Part shown: positions 21,549-30,021 of the stretch, one piece after another
How the letters are laid out: every line of letters begins with the position of its first letter
Position numbering within the stretch: position 1 is the stretch's first letter
Source of the DNA: Selaginella moellendorffii
Lineage: Eukaryota; Streptophyta; Lycopodiopsida; Selaginellales; Selaginellaceae
Length of the DNA: 64,000 bases
Assembly: GCF_000143415.4 (NCBI RefSeq)
Contig: NW_003314284.1
Location: 1,468,984-1,532,983, forward strand
Direction of reading: 5' to 3'
Notes under the pieces: model-generated
What the model was told of the DNA's origin: nothing
Databases searched by the model: none
Seen by the model: the letters and a program-made list of their open reading frames with translations, nothing else
Position numbers and translations under genes: made by a program

Positions 21549-23108
21549 TCATATATCGATGACTCTTGAGAGCTTCTGTATACGGTTCAGCAAGAAATCT
21601 CCCTGCTTGATGGTGGACTGGTAGAGAGCATTCTTGGCGTCGGGTCTGTTAGTCTCTAGCACACCGGCCACTTTGTCAATTTTGCAGTTCAGCTTTCCCT
21701 CGGCTATGAAACGTGACAACTCACTGTAACAAGAAAAGAGAATCCAGGCTAGATTTGAGTCGCAAGTGAAGGAAACCGAGGTACTTACGTATCGAGGAAG
21801 TTTATGCTCACTCCGAAAGCCTTGGCCATGGCGTCCATTGTCACACTTTTGTACGACTCCAGGAACTGTGCATAGACCACCTTGCGCACTTCTCTCATGT
21901 AGTATCGGAAATGTGGCGCTAAATAGCGGTCCAAGCGAACTTGCTCTGTAAGCCGAGCTGCAACCGCAGAATAGTTACTACACAGAAAAGCCAGGCAAGG
22001 ATCTTACAGAAAGCAAAGAAGAACGTTTTGTACTGGCAATTGTAGAAGGCGTTTAGAAAATCCGACAGATGTGGAATCTTCTCAATGACAGTAAGAACCT
22101 CCGGAGCATCCACGACCTGCAAGAACACGAGGTACTGAACAGCTCTTACAAACTGCTGATCCATACCTTTTGCTTCAGAGCAACGCGGTCCAAGGAGATG
22201 ATGCTTGTCACCACGCTGTAGAAGACGAAAGTTTCATACGAGAACAGCTCGTAAGTTGTAAACGTGGAGATGGAGTCCAGGAACAACTCCGCAGCTTTCT
22301 TGAAGTTCCGGGTCGCCATGCAGTAGAGCCCCTCGTAAACTTTCAGGCGGTTCTTCCTTTCCCAGTCACCGCCCTCCTCGAACAAGCTGAGGTCAAACAT
22401 GTCAGTTCCAAGTAAACAAAAAATCACAAACATCCCACCTCTTAGCCTTCTCAATGTTTTTGGAGATGAGATCACAATCTAAGAAAAAGAACGCCAGCCT
22501 TAGTGTGTGAAACACGAGATCCATCTTGTGACCAACGGCAACGGTTTTTGCCTCTGTAATCTTCAGCTGCTCTAGCGTGAGCTCCTGGCAAGAAAAAGAG
22601 ACAGAGAATAATTAAACGAATCCACAAAAATCGTGCGTTTCTTACCTTCTCACCAATACGAATGAAGAACAGCGCTTTTGCCAAAAGAGCGTCTCTAACT
22701 TCACTTTCTCCCAGGTTCTCTTCGGCATCGGCGATTCTAAGGAAGAAAAGAGAATGCGAGGCGTTTGATTCAAGCAAAGAGACAGAAACGCGAGCTACTT
22801 ACTTCTCATCCAGCTTCCTGACCTCCTCGTCGATCTTGGCCCGCATTTTCGCCAGCAGCGCGTGATCGATCTCCCACCCAAACTTGTGACACCAGCCCTC
22901 GTAGGGGCCAGCCATATCTACACACCGCCATGAGGCTGGAATCCCTCAAACCTCACCGAAATCTCTTACCGTCTTCTCTCGCTGCCGCAATCACATCCTC
23001 CTTGAGCTGGACCTTCTCGATGTCTGGAATCTCCGGAGCTGAGAGCAAGAAGAGCTTACGTGCGAGCTCCAGCCGAGGATCCTGGCACGCCTCCTTGTCC
23101 GCCTCCAT
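21549..23108 (-). CDS. RPN7: 26S proteasome non-ATPase regulatory subunit 6 (RPN7)
   Basis: Lid subunit of the 19S regulatory particle. Short exons run from [19 protein letters not shown] through [75 protein letters not shown] and [14 protein letters not shown] to the PCI domain. The PCI end reads [60 protein letters not shown], with ILSRVIDI-like residues before the stop. Order and length match the single-copy eukaryotic RPN7. The 5' end faces the PPR-DYW gene at 83 bp. Confidence 0.95.
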
Positions 23109-23191
23109 GGCGCTCACCAGGAGAAAAAATTTAGGGCTTGAGCTACCTAGCTAAACACTATAAACCCTAAGTTCTCGATCGGTATGGGGAG
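23109..23191. promoter_or_regulatory. Shared divergent promoter with telo-box, RPN7 / PPR-DYW
   Basis: 83 bp between opposite start codons. TAAACCCTAA (23161-23170) is a telo-box, a known element of housekeeping-gene leaders in plants. Confidence 0.55.
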
Positions 23192-26100
23192 ATGCAATCG
23201 TCCTGGAAGCGCTGGAATCACAATGTGAGTCTTACATTTTCCAGTAACAGCTCTTCATTCTCTGTCCGCTTCTCGAGCTCACGAACGAGCTCTCTCGAAT
23301 TATCTCCGAGATCCATCGCCGAGATCCTTGCGGAGATCAAAGCCTGTAGCCGATCCCGGGATTTGGAGAGAGGGAGGAGACTTCATGCCCGATTATCTGG
23401 AGGAGGCCGAGGATTCGAGACGAACGCCTTCGTGGCGAACAGTTTGGTGGACATGTATGCAAAGTGTGGAAGCCTGGTGGACGCTAGAAAGGTTTTCGCG
23501 GGGATGGGATTACACAAGACAGTGGTGTCGTGGAACGCACTGATACAGGGATATGTGGAGAATGGCCAAGCAGAGATGGCCTTGAAGGTCTTCTCGGCCA
23601 TGCAAGAACAAGGATACTCTCCAAATCCTCGAACTTTTGGTGCTGCTATGAAGGCCTGCTCCATCCTCGCGGCAAAAGAATCGATCACACAAGTACTAGA
23701 CCGTGGAAAGGAGCAAGACAACAACGATGAAGAAGAAGTAGAAGCTTTTGGTGTGAAGCTGGAGTCTCTGAGCAAAGGAATGGAGATTCACTCCCAGGCA
23801 GCGGGATTGAAAGGGTGTTTGGAGGACATCTTCGTTGCAAACACACTGGTGGACGTGTATTCCAAGTGTGGCAGCATGAGTGATGCTCGGCGAGTATTCG
23901 ACCGGATGGAGTGCCACGACGTTGTCTCGTGGAACTCGCTGCTGCTCGGATATGGCGAGAACGGGCAGGGGGAGCTGGGGCTCGAGCTCTACGTAGCCAT
24001 GAAAGATCAAGGTTGTCCTCCATGTCCTCGAACTTTTGTCACCGTGCTCAAAATCTGTGCTTCTTTGGCAGGCGACGAAGATGGCAAGCCGGTAGCCGGA
24101 GAGCTCGTCAAGCTGAAGTCTCTGGAGCGAGGTATGGTTGTTCATTCTCATGTTGCTAGCGCTGGTTGTGACGACGTTTTCTTGTCTAGCACCCTGGTCG
24201 ATGTCTATGCAAAGTGTGGGAGCTTGAGGGACGCTCGGGCCGTGTTTGACAAGATGGATCTCCACGACGTGGTTTCATGGACGGCTTTGATCCTGGGCTA
24301 CGCAGAGAACAGCAGGCCTGAGCTCGCGCTTCAGCTGTTTCTACACATGGAAACGCTAGCAAATGCGCCAACTTTCGCCGGAGCAGTCAAGGCTTGCTCG
24401 TTTCTGGCACTCAAGGAGGAAGGCAAGCTGGTCGGAATGGATAACAGGGGGACTGTCAGGATCAGAGCTTTGGAGAAGGCCATGGCTATTCATTCCCAGG
24501 CGGCAAGCAGTGGCTACTTATCGGACATCTTCCTGCAAAGCTCTCTGGTAGATTTGTATGGGAAATGTGGGAGCATGCTTGACGCTCGCCTCGTCTTTGA
24601 CAGGATGCAACACAGGGACGTTGTGTCGTGGAACTCTTTGATCCTGGGATACGTAGAGAACGGTGAAACTCACCTGGTTTTCGATCTACTGGCTCGGTTG
24701 ACAGAAGATTTCGCACCAAATGATACAAGCTTTGTTGCTGCTATCAAGGCTTGCGCAACTCTAGCAACGACTCACGACGGGAATGGCAGGCCTCTCAAGG
24801 GGGAGGCTCTGGAAAGAGGCACTAGCATTCATGCTCAGGCAAGGGACAGGGGGTTTGAGAAGGATAAGTTCGTCACAAGCACGCTGATCGACATGTACGC
24901 CAAATGTGGAGCCTTGGAAGACGCTCGCAGAGTTTTGGAGAGGGCGAGGCCGAGAGATTCAGTGCCTTGGACTGTGCTGATGCTGGGATACGTAGACAAC
25001 GGAGAGGAGAGGCTAGCACTGGATCTCTTTGCTGCGATATTCGGCTCAAGCAGCGCTCAAACGAGTTCTCCGGCGTTCGTCGCTGCTCTCAAGGCGTGCA
25101 TCGGCTTGGCTGCACGAGAAAGCACCGACGCAAAGGTGGCGAAACTGGAGAGCCTGGAGAAATGCATGGAGATCCACAGGGAAGCTGCGAGATGCGAGGT
25201 TGAGCTGGACATCACCTTGGAGAGCACTCTGGTGGACGCCTACTCCAAGTGTGGAAGCTTGCTAGACGCCCGCATGGTGTTCGACAGGATGGAGGCTCAC
25301 AGCACAGTATCGTGGACGGTCATGCTCAACGGCTGCACGGAGAATGGAGACGAAGAGATGGCGCTAGATCTGTTCGAAAGTTTGGAGCTCCAACTCCAGC
25401 TCGAGCCAAATTCAGTCACTTTCGTCGCTGTGCTCAAGGCCTGTGCTGCTGCCGCTGCCAAAGAAGCTGGCAAGGAGATCGACGATGACAAGTTCGTGAA
25501 GCTCCGGTCGCTGGACAAGGCCATGGCGATCCACTCACGAGCTCGAGCGAAGTTCGGTGGTGGTGGCGAGCTCGACCTCGTGGTTGCAAACACGGTGGTC
25601 GATCTCTACGCGAAGTGTGGGAGCATGGCAAGCGCCCGGGGTGTGTTTGACGCGACGAAGCTCCACAGCGCGGCTTCGTGTGCTTCGCTCGTCCGGGGCT
25701 ACGCTGAGAACAACGAAGGGGAGCTTGCTCTGGAGCTCTTTTGGCGGATCAAGGAGAGATTTTTAGCGGTGGAGGGCGGTGCCGGATTCGTGGCGGCGCT
25801 CAAGGCGTGCTCGAGCCTGGTGGATCTGAGGGGCTGCCGGGCGATCCATGGCGAGATCTCGCGGCACGGCCTCCTGATCGTGGTGGAGAGCTGCCTGGTG
25901 GACGCGTATGGCAAATGCGGCAGCACGATCGATGCGCGGCGCTGCTTCGAGGCCGTGGCGAGGAGGCGGCTGATCGATTGGAACGCTCTCATGGCGGCGC
26001 ACTCCCGCCAGGGCGATTGGCGCGCGGTGGCGGAGCTCTTCCACGGGATGCGCGACGAGGAGCTCGCGCCCGACGCGGTGAGCTGCCTGCGCGTGCTCAC

Positions 26101-26887
26101 GGCGCTGAGTCACGCCGGGATGGTGGAGCTCGGCCATGGCTTCCTCGGCGCGATGGAGACGAAGTACGGACTCCGCCCGGGCGTGGAGCACTACACGTGT
26201 ACGGTGGACATGCTGGCGCGGGCGAACCGGCTGGACGCCGCGGTGGCCGCCGTACGGGGGATGCCGTACGAGGCCGACACGGCCACGTGGACGGCGGTGA
26301 TGGCCGCGTGCTGCCGGTGGAAGAACGCGGCCGTGGCGGAGGTCGCGTTTGGCGCGCTGCGGGCGATCGATCCGGGCGATGGCGCGGCATTCTTGCTCAT
26401 GGCGAATCTCTACGGGAGCTTGGGTATGTGGGAGGAGCAGTCGCGGATCGAGGAGCTGGGGAGGAGCTGCGGCGCGCCGAGGAGAAGTGGGCGGAGCTGG
26501 TGGATCGATGATAAAACGGGGATCCTCCACCGGTTTGGGGCTGGAGATGTGGGCCGCGGCGGCCCCGCGATCGCGGCCAAGCTCGCGGAGATGAGGGGCT
26601 GGATGATGGGCGGTGATGTGGGCGGGATCGCGCACAACATTGGCGAGGAGGACAAGAGGGGCTTCGTCCTGTGCTCGCACAGCGAGAGGATCGCCATGGC
26701 GTGCGCGCTGGTGAGCTCGCCGCCCGGGGCGACGATCCGGATCGGGAAGAACCTGCGCGTGTGCGGCGATTGCCACGCGGTGAGCGCCGTCGCGTCGCGG
26801 ATGGAGCGCCGCCGGATCGTGTGCCGCGACGCCAGGAGGTTTCATGTCTTCGAGGGCGGGAAATGCTCGTGTGGAGATTATTGGTGA
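23192..26887 (+). CDS. PPR-DYW C-to-U RNA editing protein, 1231 aa
   Basis: Intronless. Tandem P-L-S triplets with motifs such as NSLVDMYAKCGSLVDARKVF and WNALIQGYVENGQAEMAL recur about every 100 codons. The end has the E/E+ region (YTCTVDMLARANRLDAAV, YEADTATWTAVMAAC), a PG-like box (RSWWIDDKTGILHRF) and a complete DYW deaminase: HSERIAMACAL (zinc His plus catalytic Glu), CGDCH (zinc Cys pair) and HVFEGGKCSCGDYW. It therefore should deaminate a cytidine in a plastid or mitochondrial transcript. Each triplet carries a variable charged insert before the LExxMxIHS helix (see findings). GC content and codon use are higher in the last third. The ATG at 23184 is out of frame and ignored. Confidence 0.94.
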   Translation: MQSSWKRWNHNVSLTFSSNSSSFSVRFSSSRTSSLELSPRSIAEILAEIKACSRSRDLERGRRLHARLSGGGRGFETNAFVANSLVDMYAKCGSLVDARKVFAGMGLHKTVVSWNALIQGYVENGQAEMALKVFSAMQEQGYSPNPRTFGAAMKACSILAAKESITQVLDRGKEQDNNDEEEVEAFGVKLESLSKGMEIHSQAAGLKGCLEDIFVANTLVDVYSKCGSMSDARRVFDRMECHDVVSWNSLLLGYGENGQGELGLELYVAMKDQGCPPCPRTFVTVLKICASLAGDEDGKPVAGELVKLKSLERGMVVHSHVASAGCDDVFLSSTLVDVYAKCGSLRDARAVFDKMDLHDVVSWTALILGYAENSRPELALQLFLHMETLANAPTFAGAVKACSFLALKEEGKLVGMDNRGTVRIRALEKAMAIHSQAASSGYLSDIFLQSSLVDLYGKCGSMLDARLVFDRMQHRDVVSWNSLILGYVENGETHLVFDLLARLTEDFAPNDTSFVAAIKACATLATTHDGNGRPLKGEALERGTSIHAQARDRGFEKDKFVTSTLIDMYAKCGALEDARRVLERARPRDSVPWTVLMLGYVDNGEERLALDLFAAIFGSSSAQTSSPAFVAALKACIGLAARESTDAKVAKLESLEKCMEIHREAARCEVELDITLESTLVDAYSKCGSLLDARMVFDRMEAHSTVSWTVMLNGCTENGDEEMALDLFESLELQLQLEPNSVTFVAVLKACAAAAAKEAGKEIDDDKFVKLRSLDKAMAIHSRARAKFGGGGELDLVVANTVVDLYAKCGSMASARGVFDATKLHSAASCASLVRGYAENNEGELALELFWRIKERFLAVEGGAGFVAALKACSSLVDLRGCRAIHGEISRHGLLIVVESCLVDAYGKCGSTIDARRCFEAVARRRLIDWNALMAAHSRQGDWRAVAELFHGMRDEELAPDAVSCLRVLTALSHAGMVELGHGFLGAMETKYGLRPGVEHYTCTVDMLARANRLDAAVAAVRGMPYEADTATWTAVMAACCRWKNAAVAEVAFGALRAIDPGDGAAFLLMANLYGSLGMWEEQSRIEELGRSCGAPRRSGRSWWIDDKTGILHRFGAGDVGRGGPAIAAKLAEMRGWMMGGDVGGIAHNIGEEDKRGFVLCSHSERIAMACALVSSPPGATIRIGKNLRVCGDCHAVSAVASRMERRRIVCRDARRFHVFEGGKCSCGDYW

Positions 26888-27012
26888 ATCGCGGGCTGAC
26901 ACGTGGCACAAGGAATGATGAATCGCACTTTGGCACGTGTCAACCTGTTGGTGAGTTGAGCGCCAACACGTGGACAATTTTGGTGTATCGTGCTTTGGAC
27001 ACGTGGTCGCGC
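26886..27012. promoter_or_regulatory. Four G-box (CACGTG) units in a 33-bp tandem repeat
   Basis: CACGTG occurs at 26900-26905, 26934-26939, 26967-26972 and 27000-27005, spaced 34, 33 and 33 bp. Each sits in a related unit of the form TGAATCGC...TTGG-CACGTG-G. G-box/ABRE motifs bind bZIP and bHLH factors. The array lies upstream of the small gene at 27228 and starts at the stop codon of the PPR-DYW gene, so it is probably the promoter of the former. Confidence 0.7.
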
Positions 27013-27227
27013 ATTGAAGAGAGACCACTTGGCAGAAGATGAAGCTATAGGGTTATTCCATTGTTGGATAGCGCGACAAGGAGCAAACAAGGTGAGATCA
27101 TCTCGAGTTTTTGGCGGTAGCTCTCTCGCGTGATTCTCGCATCGATCAAATCTAGGACAAGGTAAGATCTCTCCCAATCGTCCTGTTCCAACGCTTGGAT
27201 TCGCGAATCGCGTGTATAGGAGGCGCA

Positions 27228-27716
27228 ATGCAGCCACACAGAGAGGACTCGGCTCCCAATGCCGCCGCAGTGAGCGTGGAGACGCGGCTGGACAACTCGG
27301 AGCTCGGCCCGGGCATCGCCACGGGCTCGACGGTGGACAGGACCGACATCTCCACCGCCTCCTCGGCGGGGCTCACGGCAGCAAAGAAGAGCTTCCCCCC
27401 AAAGCCCCCGCAGCCGCGCAAGGGCGACGAGGAGGAGATCAAGAGGGGCGGGAGTGGGATCCAAGGCAGCAGCGATGGCGTTGGCGGCGGGCTCCAGAGG
27501 GAGGACTCGCTGGAATCGGCAATGTCCAAGACATCGTCGTCCTCCACTACCACCATCTCGCCCATTGTGCCGGTGACGAAAGAGGCGTACGGTGGCGGGA
27601 TCTATGGCAAGGACGACGAGCCCAAAGACAAAGAGAAGCGGAGCAATGGCGGACGTGGTGGCGGCGCCGCTCCTAAAGTGTACGAAGATGGTAGCGCGAT
27701 TCCGTACATCCAGTAG
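27228..27716 (+). CDS. Small conserved plant protein of unknown function, 162 aa
   Basis: A hydrophilic protein starting MQPHREDSAPNAAAVSV, with Pro/Lys-rich (KKSFPPKPPQPRKG), Ser-rich and Gly-rich parts and a short conserved-looking core EAYGGGIYGKDDE. The C-terminus is YEDGSAIPYIQ. It looks disordered, with no membrane segment. A spliced leader is likely, since a TATAG acceptor lies just before the ATG. I recall similar plant proteins with a YGGG-(I/L/M)-YG core but know no function. The four G-boxes upstream suggest abscisic-acid or light control. Confidence 0.65.
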   Translation: MQPHREDSAPNAAAVSVETRLDNSELGPGIATGSTVDRTDISTASSAGLTAAKKSFPPKPPQPRKGDEEEIKRGGSGIQGSSDGVGGGLQREDSLESAMSKTSSSSTTTISPIVPVTKEAYGGGIYGKDDEPKDKEKRSNGGRGGGAAPKVYEDGSAIPYIQ

Positions 27717-27729
27717 TGTAGAGAGAATA

Positions 27730-27750
27730 CTCTCTCTCTCTCTCTCTCTC
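27730..27750. repeat. (CT)10 microsatellite
   Basis: Ten CT units directly after the stop of the small gene, in its 3' UTR. Confidence 0.9.
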
Positions 27751-28467
27751 CCCTGTGTTCTTACTCTTTTTTTTGTGGGATTTTTTGTTCTCTCAAAGCG
27801 TTGGTTGACAGCTTTTCGCTGATCAAAGTCTTATCTTTTTTGTTGATCAAAGTCTTATCTTTGTTTGTTGATGAAAGTCAGAATATGTCTGTGATTACAC
27901 TTGATCTTGACATGCAAACGAACTAACAATTATTTTGGCGATTCATGCGCTCTGATCCAACCGCGGATTAAAGAAACTCGCTGGCGAGCGAGCAGACAGT
28001 GGAACATGTGCAGCGCGCTCGCTTTTGGCTTTCAAGAGAGAATTGGAACAACAAACAAGGCCTTGAATCCAAACCAGGAAATACAAAAAAGAAAGAACGA
28101 GCAGACAATCCATCTGAGCCACGACGCCTGGATTCCTGCGCATTGAATTCGCCTTTGGCCTTCCATCTTCCTGCCACCATCCCTTCCAAATGGGAAGCTT
28201 TTGGCGATTGGGACACGCCCCACCTTTTCTCCTCCAAGAGAGGAGGGACCCAAATGGTTTGGTGTGTGATGCTTGTCTTTTGGCTAGCAAGGTCAGACGG
28301 TGCCAAGCTACACGTTTCTTTCTAGTCTCGCCCTTCTATCGAATTCTCCTTTCCATTTTGCCGCTTAAAACCATACCCCCTTTAGCCAGCGCTATTTGTT
28401 TTTGGCCATTTTTGCGGATCAATGATCATGGACCACCACTTAGCAGAAGTTTTTTCCTCGTCCCGAG

Positions 28468-28475
28468 TATATAAG
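28468..28475 (+). promoter_or_regulatory. TATA box of the KAI2-like gene
   Basis: TATATAAG flanked by GC-rich sequence, about 140 bp before the ATG at 28613. Transcription would start near 28500, leaving a leader of about 110 nt that is rich in AAGAAG. Confidence 0.6.
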
Positions 28476-28612
28476 TAGCGGGGCCTGGCTAGCACTCTCT
28501 AGAACAGGGTAGAGAAGAAGAAGAAGAGTGTACCACTCTAGAGCTTTGCATTTTCCAAGTTCCAAGAGCCCAAGCTTCCCGGAGAAGAAGTCTAGAGCTC
28601 CAAGCTCGAACG

Positions 28613-29479
28613 ATGTCAACTATGGCGAAGATCCACAACGTCCGGATCCTCGGCCAAGGCCGAGAGCTCGTGGTTCTCTCCCACGGCTTTGGAGCCAGCC
28701 AAGGCGCGTGGGAGGGGCTCCTCCCGCATCTCTTGCCGCGCTACTCCGTGCTGCTCTACGATCTCCGGGGGCATGGAGGAGCTACTAGCGACGATGACTT
28801 TGATGCGTCCAGGTACCGGAGCATGGAAGGCTTTGCCGAGGATCTCATCGCCATCCTGTCCGAGCTCCAGCTCGGCAAGTGCCTCTACGTCGGCCACTCC
28901 ATGTCGGGCTTGATTGGCTGCCTCGCCGCCGCCGCTCGCCCCGACCTCTTCTCCAAGCTCGTCCTCCTCGGAGCTTCGCCCAGGTACTACTGCTACTCTT
29001 GTTCTTCAAAGTTCCCTTCAAAGTCCTCGATTGATCTTGCTCCATCCAGGTACATCAATGACGCTGGCTACGAGGGAGGCTTCGAGCAGCAGGACGTTGA
29101 CGAGCTCCTGGCCGCGATCAAGCGAGACCATGCCTCGTGGCTGCAAGGATTCGCCCCTGCCGCTCTGGGACCCGAGGCGAGCGAAGAATGTATCCAGCGC
29201 TACATGGCCTTCCTGTCCGTCGTTAAGCCCGACTTCATGCTGCTCATAGCCGAGACCATCTTCAAGAGCGACCTTCGCAAAGTCCTGTCGCTCGTCACTG
29301 TGCCGTGCCATGTTATCCAGACCAAGGAGGATTTCGCGGTGCCGCAAGCCGTGGCCAAGTATCTCCACCAGCAGCTGGGAGGGGAGCTGGAGATCCTGGA
29401 TGCCCGCGGACACCTCCCGCACGTCACGCATCCTCAGATCCTGGCTCCGGTTCTCACGAGGCTTCTGAGCGAGGAGTAG
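28613..29479 (+). CDS. KAI2/D14-family alpha/beta hydrolase
   Basis: A likely butenolide-receptor-type hydrolase. Motifs: LSHGFGASQGAWEGLLPHLL, LLYDLRGHGGA, YVGHSMSGLIG (nucleophile Ser), QTKEDFAVPQAVAKYLHQ (catalytic Asp) and ARGHLPHVTHP (catalytic His), so the Ser-Asp-His triad is complete. A 66-bp stretch at 28984-29049 begins GTACTA and ends CATCCAG. Removing it joins GASPR to YINDAGYEGGFEQ, exactly as in other KAI2 proteins, so I read it as an intron. The spliced protein has about 266 residues, near the usual 270. DLRGHGGA and the cap differ from classical KAI2, so it may be a divergent KAI2 clade. Ligand unknown. Confidence 0.85.
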   Translation: MSTMAKIHNVRILGQGRELVVLSHGFGASQGAWEGLLPHLLPRYSVLLYDLRGHGGATSDDDFDASRYRSMEGFAEDLIAILSELQLGKCLYVGHSMSGLIGCLAAAARPDLFSKLVLLGASPRYYCYSCSSKFPSKSSIDLAPSRYINDAGYEGGFEQQDVDELLAAIKRDHASWLQGFAPAALGPEASEECIQRYMAFLSVVKPDFMLLIAETIFKSDLRKVLSLVTVPCHVIQTKEDFAVPQAVAKYLHQQLGGELEILDARGHLPHVTHPQILAPVLTRLLSEE

Positions 29480-30021
29480 TCGAGCAGAGTGTCGAGTGTG
29501 AGTCCATGGATCCAGTTGCTAGATTGCCTGGAAAGTTTGTGCAAAAAGTCTTTGCTACGAGTTTGTCGTCTTAGGATCTGGAAAGCTACCTCGAGTGATG
29601 GAAGTGAATCGATTGCAATCGTAAAAGCTGTGTCGGAAAGGAAAGGAGGTTGCCTCCACTCGACGGTGCTGCTAGAGGACAAGCTGCGCCGGAGGAATAG
29701 TTCGTCGCAGAGACTGTAACACAGAGCTTTCAATGCTGCTGGAAACATAAAAACAAGAGCTTTGCTTACCACTGTGTGTCATTTTTCTCCGTAAAGGCTG
29801 CTACGAAAAGAAGGAAAAGAACAAACAAGAACTTTAATGCTGATAGAGGAAAAAAACCAACTTTTTCTTACTTTACAGTGTACCCTCCTGCGAATCAGTG
29901 AGTACATCACGTTTTTACTCTTAGCTCGTGGGTCTTCACTGCTGAATGAAAAAGCACTGCGTTATTGATCGGAAGAAACAAAATGTAGAAAGGAAAAAGT
30001 ACTTACGGGTATCCAAGATCA
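29480..30021. other. Convergent 3' regions of KAI2-like and P-class PPR genes
   Basis: No gene is seen; presumed 3' UTRs of both genes. Confidence 0.4.

Larger units (their letters stand above)
27717..28612. other. 3' UTR and promoter region between two plus-strand genes
   Basis: It begins with a (CT)n run, includes two copies of TGATCAAAGTCTTATCTTT (about 27820-27860), and ends with the TATA box and leader of the KAI2-like gene. No coding region is supported. Confidence 0.5.

Noticed and set aside
25763-27028. 421-codon minus-strand frame opposite the DYW end and intergenic region
   Set aside because: Shadow of GC-rich codons in the DYW gene; Arg/Pro/His-rich with no domain.
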